A stretch of 64,000 bases of DNA from CAG-1031 sp964391735 (GTDB lineage: Bacteria; Bacteroidota; Bacteroidia; Bacteroidales; Muribaculaceae). The stretch spans positions 1-64,000 of the forward strand of contig CAYMNF010000003.1 in the NCBI GenBank assembly GCA_964391735.1, given 5' to 3'. The translations under genes and the position numbers were made by a program. The notes beneath the pieces were generated by a model. That model searched no databases and had not been told where the DNA came from. It was given only the letters and a program-made list of their open reading frames with translations. This document shows, in pieces, positions 51,555-60,770 of the stretch (position 1 is the stretch's first letter; each line of letters opens with the position of its first letter).

Positions 51555-52343
51555 ATGGGTAAAGTTATTGCAATAGCTAACCAAAAAGGGGGTGTGGGCA
51601 AAACCACCACCACCATCAATCTTGGGGCCTCCCTGGCAGCCGAGGGGAAAAAAGTTCTGATTGTCGATGCCGACCCTCAGGCCAACGCCACATCCGGTTA
51701 TGGCATTGACCCGCGCAGCATGGAGAGCTCGATATATGAGTGCCTTGTTGACGAGTACCCCATGGACGGCTCACAGGTTGCAACATGTGTCAAGGGGCTT
51801 GACCTGGTGGGTAGCCGCATTGACCTGGCCGGGGCCGAGATTGAACTTGTGAGCAAGCCTGAGCGCGAGCGCGTGATGGAGCACGCTCTTGAGGGTATCC
51901 GTGACAAGTATGACTATGTCCTTATTGACTGTTCCCCCTCCCTGGGACTGATTACCGTCAACGCCCTCACGGCTGCCGACTCGGTAATCATACCCGTGCA
52001 GGCTGAATACTTCGCCCTCGAGGGTATTACCAAACTGTTGAACACCATACGCATCATCAAGTCCAAACTTAACCGTAATCTTGAGATTGAGGGTTTCCTG
52101 TTGACAATGTACGATGCCCGCCTGCGACTGGCCAACCAGATATATGAGGAGCTGAAAGGGCACTTCGCCACAATGGTCTTTGACACGGTTATCCCGCGTA
52201 ACATCCGCCTTAGCGAGGCCCCGAGCCACGGGTTGCCGGCCCTTATGTACGCCCCTGAGAGCCGCGGTGCAACCAGCCACGTGGCCCTGGCAAAGGAACT
52301 GATAAAACGTAATCGCAAACCGGCCTCAACAAAACAGAAATAA
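51555..52343 (+). CDS. parA: chromosome partitioning ATPase ParA (Soj)
   Basis: A 262-residue deviant Walker A ATPase. It opens MGKVIAIANQKGGVGKTTTT, has the switch motifs DADPQANATSGYG and DCSPSLGLITVNAL, and the C-terminal RNIRLSEAPSHGLP. It binds the nucleoid and moves ParB-parS complexes. Start 51555 is chosen over 51543 from the family N-terminus. The parB ATG shares one base with its stop (TAATG). Confidence 0.96.
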   Translation: MGKVIAIANQKGGVGKTTTTINLGASLAAEGKKVLIVDADPQANATSGYGIDPRSMESSIYECLVDEYPMDGSQVATCVKGLDLVGSRIDLAGAEIELVSKPERERVMEHALEGIRDKYDYVLIDCSPSLGLITVNALTAADSVIIPVQAEYFALEGITKLLNTIRIIKSKLNRNLEIEGFLLTMYDARLRLANQIYEELKGHFATMVFDTVIPRNIRLSEAPSHGLPALMYAPESRGATSHVALAKELIKRNRKPASTKQK

Positions 52344-53221
52344 TGGCACAATCAAAACGCAATGCCTTGGGTCGCGGGCTGGACTCGCTGATTTCAATGG
52401 ATGACACCCCCGCACGCGGCACATCGGCGATAAACGAGATTCAGCTTGACCGCATTACGCCCAATCCCGACCAGCCGCGTCGCATATTCGACGACGAGTC
52501 CCTTGAGGAGCTCGCCGGTTCCATTCGTGAATTGGGCATAATTCAGCCCCTTTCCCTAAGAAAGACCGGGCCTGATACCTACCAGATTATCGCCGGCGAG
52601 CGTCGTTTCAGGGCCGCAAAACTGGCCGGGTTACAAAGCGTCCCCGCATACATACGCACGGCCAATGACACCGAGCTCACCGAGATGGCCCTCATTGAAA
52701 ACATTCAGCGTGAGGACCTTAACGCCATTGAGATTGCCCTGACGTTTAAGAAACTTATCGAGCAATACTCACTGACACAGGAGCGGCTGAGCGAGCGCAT
52801 AGGCAAGAAGCGCGCCACCATAGCCAACTTCCTGCGGTTGCTGAAGTTGCCCGCCGAGGTGCAGTTGGGGCTGCGTGACAAGCGCGTTGACATGGGGCAT
52901 GCCCGTGCACTGCTGTCAATCGACGACCCCACAAAGCAATTGCGCCTGTATGAGCAGATTTTGCGTGAGGGGCTGTCGGTGCGCCGCGTTGAAGAGCTCG
53001 CTCGCAAGATGCGTCAGCAACAGGATGACGACCGCTCGCGCAGTGGCAACAGTCCGCAAAACCGCCAGAACTTCGACCAGCTGAAGGCACACCTCTCTAA
53101 CCGATTCGCCACCCCGGTGGGTTTCTCATGCGATGCTAAGGGTAAGGGAAAGATTACCTTCTCATTCAGCAACGAGGCCGAACTTGAAAGATTAATTACT
53201 ATATTTGATAGTCTTAAATAG
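52343..53221 (+). CDS. parB: chromosome partitioning protein ParB
   Basis: A 292-residue ParB/Spo0J CTPase. The N-terminal ParB/Srx domain has ITPNPDQPRRIFDDESLEEL and the CTP-binding GERRFRAAKLAG. The central helix-turn-helix is around LSERIGKKRATIANFLRLLK, and a C-terminal dimerisation segment begins near residue 240. It spreads from parS and partners ParA. A parS half-site TGTTCCACG occurs at 51488-51496, but the second half is degenerate. Co-transcribed with parA. Confidence 0.96.
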   Translation: MAQSKRNALGRGLDSLISMDDTPARGTSAINEIQLDRITPNPDQPRRIFDDESLEELAGSIRELGIIQPLSLRKTGPDTYQIIAGERRFRAAKLAGLQSVPAYIRTANDTELTEMALIENIQREDLNAIEIALTFKKLIEQYSLTQERLSERIGKKRATIANFLRLLKLPAEVQLGLRDKRVDMGHARALLSIDDPTKQLRLYEQILREGLSVRRVEELARKMRQQQDDDRSRSGNSPQNRQNFDQLKAHLSNRFATPVGFSCDAKGKGKITFSFSNEAELERLITIFDSLK

Positions 53222-53277
53222 TAACATAACCTTATGACTAAGGCCTATGTGGCTGAAAGTCAGCTTTTAACACCGTG

Positions 53278-54138
53278 ATGCCAAAAAACCGCCATAACGA
53301 CACCGTTTGCCGTTCACACCTCGTCAAAGGGGTGATTTTGGTGGTTTTATTGGCCTGTGGGGGAGCAATTAACATTTTTTCCGTTAATCTTTCACAAAAA
53401 CCCGAGACACCCACAACCCTCCCGGTTGAGCCCGCGGCTGTGCAAGCCCAACCCACGCGCCCGTCCAAGATTGAGGGCGGACACCGGCGCTTACGCACGG
53501 CAGTTGACAACGACCAATGGCCCGACACCTTGACGGCCCCGATGCCTCAGCAGGGAACCTTGGCTGTGGTGGGTGAGGAGTTCCAAACCGACTCTATCCC
53601 CGGCACTATAAAGGTGGATAAGTGGGAGGAGGTGCGTGTCATCACCTTTAACCCCGACCCCACGCGCGCGGTATGGATGTCGGCCCTGTTCCCCGGCTTG
53701 GGACAGCTCTACAACCGCCGGTACTGGAAGCTGCCCATCATCGTCGGCGGTTTCATGGGGCTGGGTTATGCAACATCATGGAACAACTCAATGTTGAGGG
53801 ATTATACCAGGGCATACGCCGACATAATGGATAATGACCCCTCAACTAACAGTTATATGAACTTTTTCCCGCCCACGACAAGTGAGGGGGACCTTAATAA
53901 AACATGGCTGCAAAATGTGCTGAAGTCCCGAAAAGATTTTTATCGCCGCAACCGTGACCTGTGCATAATATCTATGGTGGGGGTTTACCTGCTGGCAATG
54001 GTTGACGCATACGTTGACGCCTCATTGTCACACTTCGACATCTCACCGCAACTGTCGATGAACGTGGCCCCGGCTCTGATACAGGAGTCACGTGATCAGT
54101 TGCCGAGCATAGGCCTGCAGTGGGCTCTCAACTTCTGA
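53278..54138 (+). CDS. DUF5683 domain-containing membrane protein
   Basis: A 286-residue protein with an N-terminal hydrophobic segment (about 12-33, VKGVILVVLLACGGAINIFS) and a Pro-rich linker. The DUF5683 region (about 120-286) carries WMSALFPGLGQLYNRRYWKL, two more membrane segments and LAMVDAYVDASLSHFDIS. Function is unknown. Position between parAB and a LysM transglycosylase is a common Bacteroidota arrangement and hints at an envelope role. The ATG at 53278 is preferred over the adjacent GTG at 53275. Confidence 0.8.
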   Translation: MPKNRHNDTVCRSHLVKGVILVVLLACGGAINIFSVNLSQKPETPTTLPVEPAAVQAQPTRPSKIEGGHRRLRTAVDNDQWPDTLTAPMPQQGTLAVVGEEFQTDSIPGTIKVDKWEEVRVITFNPDPTRAVWMSALFPGLGQLYNRRYWKLPIIVGGFMGLGYATSWNNSMLRDYTRAYADIMDNDPSTNSYMNFFPPTTSEGDLNKTWLQNVLKSRKDFYRRNRDLCIISMVGVYLLAMVDAYVDASLSHFDISPQLSMNVAPALIQESRDQLPSIGLQWALNF

Positions 54139-54169
54139 CCTCCTTTCAGGACTGCCACACACAACAACA

Positions 54170-56236
54170 ATGATGATGAAAAAAATTATATCTGCCTTTT
54201 TGATGCTTGCCGCTGCAACCACCGCCAGTCAGTTGGTGGCCGCGCCATCCATCCTTGACCTTAAACACTCAATCACCGACAGCGAGCTTGTGCCCCCCGA
54301 AAGTTTCGAGACCAAGGCACGTGAGCTTGAGGAGAATTTCTATCTGCAGAACTATACCGTCGTTGACCGCAAGAACAAGGGTGAGCAGTTTGCATCCCCC
54401 AAGGTGTATGAGGAGCGCCTCACTGCTCTGCCCACCGAGATTGAGATGCCCTACAATGACATTGTGCGCCGCTTCATCGAGATGTATCTGGGCAAGCGCC
54501 GCAACCAACTCGCCGACATGCTGGCTCTCCACACCTATTACGGCAACATTTTCCTTGAGGAATTGGTGAAGGAGGGGATGCCCACCGAGCTGCAGTATCT
54601 GCCCGTCATTGAGAGTGCCCTCAACCCCAATGCCGTCAGCTCAGCCGGCGCCGGCGGCCTGTGGCAGTTTATGCCCTCAACAGCAAAAGGGATGGGCATG
54701 GAGGTGAACTCTCTGGTGGATGAGCGGCGTGACCCGCGCATGTCGTCACAGAAAGCCGCCAAGTATCTCCATGACCTCTATGATATATACGGTGACTGGT
54801 CACTGGCCATTGCCGCATACAACTGTGGCCCCGGCAACGTCAACAAGGCCATGAGGCGTGCCGGCGGCGGCAAAAAGGATTTCTGGGAAATTTATAACTA
54901 TCTCCCCAAGGAGACCCGCAGCTATGTCCCCGCTTTCATCGCCGCCAACTATGTCATGAACTATCATGACCGCCACGGCATATCTCCCACAGTTGTCAAG
55001 AAGCACCTCACCACCGATACAGTTCAGGTGAAGAATCGTGTACACCTGCGCCAGATTGCCGATGTGCTCCAGATTCCCCTTGAGGAAATCAGGATGCTCA
55101 ACCCGCAGTTCCGCAAGGATATAATCCCCGGCAGTGAGCACCGCTCATACGCCCTGACGCTGCCCACTCAGCAATGCCTGGCATATGTGATGAGCGAGGA
55201 GGAGATCCTGGCCCACGATGCCGAGTTGTATGCCCAGCGCACGCACGTTGAGCCCGGTGAGCGTACCCACGGCAACGAGAACTCCGGCGAGGAGGTGGCC
55301 GAGAATGCTCCGGCCCCCAACGGCGAGGACGCTCCCTCGGTGCAACAACCTGCCACCGATGTGGCACAAGGTCCCGCACCCGCTGTTGAGCAGAACGGGG
55401 TACGCCGTATCACGCACACCGTTGAGCGTGGCGAGTCCCTCAAGGACATTGCCCGCCGGTATGGCGTCTCAGCCACAGACCTCAAGCGCTGGAACCACCT
55501 GCGTCGCGGCAAGGTGAAGGACGGCGACCGCCTGGTGGTGGAATTGGGTACTGCCGCCGAGGCCGGCGAGCAGCTTGCCCAGGTGCCCGAGCGCCAACGC
55601 CGTACACTGCGCAATACCACAAATGAGACTTCCGTGCCCCTGCCCCCGGCAAAGAAGGAACCCGCCCCGCAGCCGCAGGTGCCCGCGGTGAAAAACACCA
55701 AGCCTACCCGCGTCAGCGAGCCGGTGCCTGAACTGCCCCAACGCACAGCACGCCCCACGCGCGCGCAGTCTGACAACCGCCGTGCCGACCGCCAGAACGC
55801 CGAGAACGATGCCCCGGCTACCCAGAACAAGAAGAAGCGCGCCGAGCAGGCAGCCCCCGAACAGCCCGCTAACAAAAAGAAGAAGGCCAACAGCAACAAC
55901 GACCGCCAGAACAACCAAAAGCAGGCCAACCAAAACAACAACAAGAAGAAAAAGAAGAACCAGCAGCCCAAAGAGCCGCCTACAAAGGAATATACCGTCA
56001 AGAAGGGTGACACCCTTGAGGAACTGGCACGCAAGAACAACACCACAGTTGATGCTATCCGCCAGGCTAACGGAATCAAGAAGACCTCAGACTTCATCAA
56101 CATTGACCAGAAGCTGAAGATTCCCAAGGGCTCAAAGGCCAACGACAAAAAGAATAAGAAGGAGGATTCGAAGTCCGGCAAAAACTCCAAAAAGAACAAC
56201 AGCAAGAGCAGTAAAAACAGCAAGAAGAAGCGCTGA
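54170..56236 (+). CDS. membrane-bound lytic murein transglycosylase with LysM domains (MltD-like)
   Basis: A 688-residue secreted peptidoglycan hydrolase with signal peptide (about 1-25). The SLT domain (about 125-270) has catalytic Glu148 in LPVIESALNPNAVSS and GLWQFMPSTAKGMG and AIAAYNCGPGNV. LysM-like repeats lie at about 287-332, 414-457 and 607-650 (YTVKKGDTLEELARKNN). Long Pro/Ala/Gln/Asn/Lys-rich linkers (about 475-600) and a Lys/Ser/Asn-rich tail make it unusually basic. It cleaves glycan strands to 1,6-anhydromuropeptides. It starts 31 nt after the DUF5683 gene; three consecutive ATGs make the exact start uncertain. Confidence 0.92.
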   Translation: MMMKKIISAFLMLAAATTASQLVAAPSILDLKHSITDSELVPPESFETKARELEENFYLQNYTVVDRKNKGEQFASPKVYEERLTALPTEIEMPYNDIVRRFIEMYLGKRRNQLADMLALHTYYGNIFLEELVKEGMPTELQYLPVIESALNPNAVSSAGAGGLWQFMPSTAKGMGMEVNSLVDERRDPRMSSQKAAKYLHDLYDIYGDWSLAIAAYNCGPGNVNKAMRRAGGGKKDFWEIYNYLPKETRSYVPAFIAANYVMNYHDRHGISPTVVKKHLTTDTVQVKNRVHLRQIADVLQIPLEEIRMLNPQFRKDIIPGSEHRSYALTLPTQQCLAYVMSEEEILAHDAELYAQRTHVEPGERTHGNENSGEEVAENAPAPNGEDAPSVQQPATDVAQGPAPAVEQNGVRRITHTVERGESLKDIARRYGVSATDLKRWNHLRRGKVKDGDRLVVELGTAAEAGEQLAQVPERQRRTLRNTTNETSVPLPPAKKEPAPQPQVPAVKNTKPTRVSEPVPELPQRTARPTRAQSDNRRADRQNAENDAPATQNKKKRAEQAAPEQPANKKKKANSNNDRQNNQKQANQNNNKKKKKNQQPKEPPTKEYTVKKGDTLEELARKNNTTVDAIRQANGIKKTSDFINIDQKLKIPKGSKANDKKNKKEDSKSGKNSKKNNSKSSKNSKKKR

Positions 56237-56295
56237 TAATTCCGCCGATTCTGCCGGCATACTCAGGCTGTAGAGTTACCTAATCATCATCGTTG

Positions 56296-56340
56296 CCGAG
56301 GGGCCGGGCCAACAAATTGCCCGCCCCTCGGTTTATATTT
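56296..56340 (+). terminator. terminator of the parAB-mltD operon
   Basis: A 9-bp stem CCGAGGGGC (56296-56304) / GCCCCTCGG (56323-56331) followed by TTTATATTT. Confidence 0.8.
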
Positions 56341-56367
56341 ATACAGGCCCTCCTTACAATAATTTGC

Positions 56368-57669
56368 ATGACAATGAAAGCACCACTTGCCGAACGCATG
56401 CGCCCGCGCACCCTTGATGAATACATCGGGCAGACCCACCTTGTGGGCTCTGACGGTGTCATACGCCGCATGGCACAAACCGGTAATGTCGCCTCCTTCA
56501 TCCTGTGGGGCCCTCCCGGGGTCGGTAAGACCACCCTTGCGCGTATCGTCGCATCCACGGTCGAGGCTCCTTTCTACACCTTGTCGGCCGTCAGCGCGGG
56601 GGTGAAAGAGGTGCGCGATGTCATTGCGCGCTGTCAGGCTGACGCATCGGGGCTCTTCGCAAATCGCCGCCCCATCCTGTTTATCGATGAGATTCACCGC
56701 TTCAGCAAGTCGCAACAAGACAGCCTGTTGGGGGCTGTCGAGAAGGGTATCGTAACGCTGATAGGCGCCACCACAGAGAATCCCTCGTTTGAGGTCATAT
56801 CCCCGCTGCTGTCGAGGGCGCAGGTGTACACCCTCAACCCCCTCAGTGACGAAAACCTGCAACAACTGCTTGACCGCACCCTCGCTTCACCCCGCGGGCT
56901 TGCCGACCGCAAAGTGGATGTGCAACAGACCGCAGCCCTCTTCCGTTTCGCCGGCGGCGACGGCCGCAAACTGCTCAATATTCTCGACCTCCTTGACCAG
57001 GCCTCTGACCCCTCTGAGCCCCTGGTGATTACCGACGAACTGGTAACCCGCTCGCTGCAGAAAAACCCCGCCGCGTATGACAAAAACGGGGAACTGCACT
57101 ACGATATCATCTCGGCATTCATCAAGAGCGTGCGGGGTAGCGACCCCGATGCCGCCATTTACTGGCTCGCGCGGATGATTGAGGGTGGAGAGGACCCTGA
57201 GTTCATTGCCCGCCGCCTGGTGATTCTGTCGGCCGAGGATATCGGCCTGGCAAACCCAAACGCCCTGGTGGTGGCAAATGCCGCTTTTGACGTTATCCGT
57301 AAAATCGGCTGGCCTGAGGGGCGCATTCCCCTGGCTGAGTGCGTCGTATATCTGGCCACCTCCCCCAAGAGCAACTCGGCATACATGGCTATTGACGAGG
57401 CTATGCGCCTGGTGCGTGAAACCGGCAATCAGCCCGTGCCCCTGCACCTGCGCAATGCACCCACCAAGTTGATGAAGGAGTTGGGATACGGCGCCGACTA
57501 TAAGTATGCCCACGCCTATAAGGGGAACTTCGTGCGCCAGCAGTTTATGCCCGAGGCTTTGGGGCATCACAACTTCTGGCAGCCCGGCGACAACCCCTCT
57601 GAGCAGCGCATGGCCGCGCTCCAGAACCAACGATGGGCCCAAAATCCACCCGAAGAACCCCCAAAATAA
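56368..57669 (+). CDS. rarA: replication-associated recombination protein A
   Basis: A 433-residue AAA+ ATPase (RarA/MgsA) acting at stalled replication forks and single-stranded DNA gaps. Opening APLAERMRPRTLDEYIGQ, Walker A GPPGVGKTTLAR, Walker B LFIDEIHRFSKSQQD, sensor 1 LIGATTENPSFEV, and the MgsA C-terminal domain with DAAIYWLARMIEGGEDPEFI and GYGADYKYAHAYKGNFV are all present. The start at 56368 is chosen because upstream codons lie in the terminator. Family length fits. Confidence 0.95.
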   Translation: MTMKAPLAERMRPRTLDEYIGQTHLVGSDGVIRRMAQTGNVASFILWGPPGVGKTTLARIVASTVEAPFYTLSAVSAGVKEVRDVIARCQADASGLFANRRPILFIDEIHRFSKSQQDSLLGAVEKGIVTLIGATTENPSFEVISPLLSRAQVYTLNPLSDENLQQLLDRTLASPRGLADRKVDVQQTAALFRFAGGDGRKLLNILDLLDQASDPSEPLVITDELVTRSLQKNPAAYDKNGELHYDIISAFIKSVRGSDPDAAIYWLARMIEGGEDPEFIARRLVILSAEDIGLANPNALVVANAAFDVIRKIGWPEGRIPLAECVVYLATSPKSNSAYMAIDEAMRLVRETGNQPVPLHLRNAPTKLMKELGYGADYKYAHAYKGNFVRQQFMPEALGHHNFWQPGDNPSEQRMAALQNQRWAQNPPEEPPK

Positions 57670-57721
57670 CCGTTTTTTAGGCCAAATCGCCACCCCTTTC
57701 GCACCCTTTTTGGCTGTGCGT

Positions 57722-57752
57722 TTTGCGTTTTGCGGAATAATACGTACCTTTG
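57722..57752 (+). promoter_or_regulatory. promoter of the PpiD/SurA-type gene
   Basis: TTTG (57722-57725), 19-nt spacer, TACCTTTG (57745-57752). The ATG at 57841 is 88 nt downstream, a longer leader than usual here. Confidence 0.7.
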
Positions 57753-57840
57753 TGCGCTTATTGCTGCCTGCCGACTTCTCGGCCGCAATAGCGCAGTTTT
57801 CTTTGATTAAAACAAATAAAAAATTACCACATAACACGCA

Positions 57841-59955
57841 ATGGCAACCTTAGAGAAAATCAGGAGCAAATCAGTGCTTCTTCTCATTATCATCGCCTTG
57901 GCCCTGTTAGCCTTTATCTTGACTGACTTCTTCAACTCAAGTCGCACCATTTTCGGTACGGGCACAACCGTGGCCAAAGTTGACGGCGAGAAAATCAGCA
58001 TCAACGAACTGTCGGCCTACACTGCCGAACACCAGCAGCAAAATCCTAACATTGACGGTGCCACTCAGCAGGCCATGGCTCTGCGCCAACTGGCTACCGA
58101 GCGCTTGCTCGCCAAGGAGTATGAGCGCCTGGGCCTCACCGTCACCAACGAGGAGCTTACTCAGTGGATGCTGGGTTCAGGCTCGCCGGTGATGATGCAG
58201 AAAAATGCGCAGCTGTTCCAGCAGTTGGGCATGGATGCCAAGTCGCTGTATGATATGGTGATGAACCCCTCAAAGTATAACCTCTCACCCGAGCAGGCCG
58301 ACGCCCTGCGCCGCCAGTGGAATCAGCTTGAGAAACAAGAGTCTGACTTCCTGCTGCAAACCAAGTTCGGCGTGATGATGGGTGTCTTCACCTCAAACAA
58401 CCTTGACCTCAAGAGGCTCTATAACGACAGCCGCACCCTCGCAAGCTTTGAGTACACTCGCTACCCCTACTCAAAGGAGGATGACAAAAACTATAAAGTC
58501 TGCGATGAGGAGATCAACAAATACTGGGATGAGCACAAGGAGGAGTACAAACTCCCCTACCACCAGAAGGGCCGCAGCGTCAGCGTTATCAACGTCAACG
58601 TTACCCCCAGCCCCAAGGACCGCCAGAAGGCCACCGAGCTGATGGCTAAGGCTAATGAGGCGCTCAAGACGCAGGAGGGTACCTCAGGCGTGGACGCCAT
58701 GGGCGACCTCGTGGTCTCAACTCTCTGGGTTACCTCAAACTCAGCTAAGAGCCAGCGCGTGCCCATGGAGATGCGCACTGCCCTGTCGATGCTCAGCGCC
58801 GACACCGCAGGCGTTAACGCTGTGGTGCAGCTCCCCCAGACCTCTCCCAATGTCTACACCCTGGCAAAACTGCTTGAGACTAAACCTGAGGTTGACTCAA
58901 TCTCAATCACCTCAGGCCTGGTGCCCGCCGCTATGGCTACAACCCAGTGGCTCGACTCAATCAACGCCGCCAACGTAAACCTCGCTGCCCTCAAGGGTAT
59001 GCAGGACGTTGAGGTTGACTCAATGTCATTGTCAATGATTGAGCTCGCCGGCCAACCTATCTATGACTCTGTCAACAACATGCCCGTTGGTCAGTTCCAG
59101 GTGCTCACCTTCCCCGGCCAACAGACCCCCGAGGGTTATAAACTGATTGCCCGCGTTGACCGCCGCTCAGCTCCCGTGACAGCTTACAACATTGCCACCG
59201 TCACCTACACCCTCGAGCCCTCAAGCGCAACCCTCACCAAGGCTCAGAGCGATCTCGCACGCTACATCAACCAGAACAATACCGCCGAGCAGTTCATCAA
59301 CAATGCCTCAAAGGCCGGTTATGATGTCATGAACCTGATCCTCACCCCCAGCACTCCCTCACTCGGCAATATCCGCGATACCAAACAGGGCGTGGCTTGG
59401 GCATTCAAGCACAAGAAAGGTGAGGTTTCACCCCTCTTCACCGACGAGACCGAGACAAACTTCTATGCCGTGGCTATTGACGATGTATACAACAACGAAT
59501 ACATCCCCGCTACCAACGCCGAGCTGCGCAAGAACATCACCGAGATTCTCGTAAACAAGAAGAAAGGTGAGGCATTGGCCAAGCGCTTCAAGGGCAAAGC
59601 CCAGAACGTGCAGGGTTACGCCGAGGCTTTTGGCGGGGCTCCCGTCACCACCGGCCGCGCCGCCCTGTTGGTTCCCGTGCAGAACCCCATGACAGGCCAG
59701 GTTGAGAACGCCGTAACCATGGCAGCAGTCAACGGCAAGCCCGGCACCATCGCCGGCCCCATCGCCGGTCTCACCGACCTCTGGGTTATCCAGGTTACCG
59801 GCAACGAGCAGAACCCCACACCCTACAACGCTCAGCAAATGGCCAACATCTACCAGCAGAGCGTAATCGGCCCGTCACTCTCAAACCCCTTTGACCTGCT
59901 CATCGGTAACAAAGAATTCAAAGACAACTCACTTGAGTTCACCAAGGATGAGTAA
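57841..59955 (+). CDS. PpiD/SurA-type periplasmic peptidyl-prolyl isomerase and chaperone
   Basis: A 704-residue protein anchored by one N-terminal helix (about 11-30, SVLLLIIIALALLAFILTDF). A SurA N-like chaperone domain follows (about 40-230; VAKVDGEKISINELSAYTAE). Two weakly conserved parvulin-like regions lie around 235-340 and 345-480. Organisation matches PpiD-like proteins that help fold outer-membrane and secreted proteins after Sec export. Active-site residues of parvulins are not obvious, so isomerase activity is uncertain. A strong terminator lies 27 nt after the stop. Confidence 0.88.
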   Translation: MATLEKIRSKSVLLLIIIALALLAFILTDFFNSSRTIFGTGTTVAKVDGEKISINELSAYTAEHQQQNPNIDGATQQAMALRQLATERLLAKEYERLGLTVTNEELTQWMLGSGSPVMMQKNAQLFQQLGMDAKSLYDMVMNPSKYNLSPEQADALRRQWNQLEKQESDFLLQTKFGVMMGVFTSNNLDLKRLYNDSRTLASFEYTRYPYSKEDDKNYKVCDEEINKYWDEHKEEYKLPYHQKGRSVSVINVNVTPSPKDRQKATELMAKANEALKTQEGTSGVDAMGDLVVSTLWVTSNSAKSQRVPMEMRTALSMLSADTAGVNAVVQLPQTSPNVYTLAKLLETKPEVDSISITSGLVPAAMATTQWLDSINAANVNLAALKGMQDVEVDSMSLSMIELAGQPIYDSVNNMPVGQFQVLTFPGQQTPEGYKLIARVDRRSAPVTAYNIATVTYTLEPSSATLTKAQSDLARYINQNNTAEQFINNASKAGYDVMNLILTPSTPSLGNIRDTKQGVAWAFKHKKGEVSPLFTDETETNFYAVAIDDVYNNEYIPATNAELRKNITEILVNKKKGEALAKRFKGKAQNVQGYAEAFGGAPVTTGRAALLVPVQNPMTGQVENAVTMAAVNGKPGTIAGPIAGLTDLWVIQVTGNEQNPTPYNAQQMANIYQQSVIGPSLSNPFDLLIGNKEFKDNSLEFTKDE

Positions 59956-59982
59956 TCATCACTCCTGAACAATATCACCGGA

Positions 59983-60016
59983 CAAGGGCGGGCCTCGAAT
60001 GCCCGCCCTTGCTGTT
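59983..60016 (+). terminator. terminator between the PpiD-like gene and rnpA
   Basis: A perfect 11-bp stem CAAGGGCGGGC (59983-59993) / GCCCGCCCTTG (60001-60011) with a 7-nt loop. The downstream U-tract is weak (CTGTT). Confidence 0.7.
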
Positions 60017-60033
60017 AAAAAACCAACACCACC

Positions 60034-60438
60034 ATGCAGAAACGCGGGATGAGGCTCTACAAAGCCGAGAAACTGTGCTCACAAACGGCTATTGATATGC
60101 TCTTTGGGCGGACAGCGCGGCCCGGATGCCCGCCCTCCTCCAAGTCCCTGAGTTACCCCTTGCGGGCCGTGTGGATGTCCAATCCTGTCAATGCCGGGCA
60201 GCCCGCCAAGTTCATGATAATGGTCCCCAAGCGCCGCCTCAGACACGCCGTTGACCGCGTGCAGATGCGCCGCCGAATCCGCGAAGCCTACCGCCTCAAC
60301 CGCAACCTATTCGAGGCCCAAACCCCCGGTCTGAACATCGCCTTCATCTACGTCGCCGACACCCTCAAGCCCTACGCCGCCATCGACCGCGCCATGCGCC
60401 ACCTCCTCACCACCATAGCCGCCAGTGTAAACATCTGA
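60034..60438 (+). CDS. rnpA: ribonuclease P protein component
   Basis: A 134-residue RnpA, the protein subunit that helps RNase P RNA mature tRNA 5' ends. The RNR-type basic helix is present as VPKRRLRHAVDRVQMRRRIR followed by EAYRLNR. The central beta-sheet segment PLRAVWMSNP and the C-terminal NIAFIYVADTLKPYAAID also fit. The exact start (60034 or the in-frame ATG at 60049) is uncertain. It is not followed by yidD, unlike in many bacteria. The repeat-rich region starts about 50 nt downstream. Confidence 0.93.
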   Translation: MQKRGMRLYKAEKLCSQTAIDMLFGRTARPGCPPSSKSLSYPLRAVWMSNPVNAGQPAKFMIMVPKRRLRHAVDRVQMRRRIREAYRLNRNLFEAQTPGLNIAFIYVADTLKPYAAIDRAMRHLLTTIAASVNI

Positions 60439-60483
60439 CGTAGAGCATTATCCATGAGTAATTAAAATGTTCGGCAACAATTA

Positions 60484-60556
60484 TTTACCCCCAATTGGAT
60501 TACCGCGAACCTCGACAATCCCGTGGCGCATTTCGGCCCGTTCATGCGAAAAACGT
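60484..60556 (+). repeat. family-1 repeat, partial copy
   Basis: Contains AATTGGATTACCGCGAACCT (from 60493) and then GGCGCATTTCGGCCCGTTC. The same order of segments occurs at 63091-63160 and 63254-63350. The copy is interrupted at 60557 by the family-2 palindrome. Confidence 0.65.
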
Positions 60557-60770
60557 GTATTATTCGACCAATAAATTGGTCGTAACGCATACGTTAATGT
60601 TTTCCGTGGGTTTCACCCACGGCTACGATCTTGCACCACTACGTGGTGAACACCCGTGCGCTCAATCGGCCGACAATGCAACCGCGTAGCGGTTGAATAT
60701 CGTAGCCGTGGGTGAAACCCACGGAATGCGATAATTAAGGAAAACGACCAATTTATTGGTCGAATAATAC
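60557..60770. repeat. family-2 nested palindromic element, long form (214 bp)
   Basis: Outer arms GTATTATTCG (60557-60566) / CGAATAATAC (60761-60770). Inside each arm is CGACCAATAAATTGGTCG or its complement (60565-60582, 60745-60762), itself a palindrome. Next come CCGTGGGTTTCACCCACGG (60604-60622) and its complement (60706-60724). The centre has two further hairpins, CACCACTACGTGGTG (60634-60648) and CAACCGCGTAGCGGTTG (60679-60695). The whole can fold into one branched structure. No ORF; looks like a non-autonomous mobile or REP/BIME-type element. Confidence 0.8.

Noticed and set aside
60495..60689. Open frame of 64 codons in the repeat region
   Set aside because: It runs through the family-2 palindrome; its composition is imposed by the repeat, and no promoter or family resemblance supports it.
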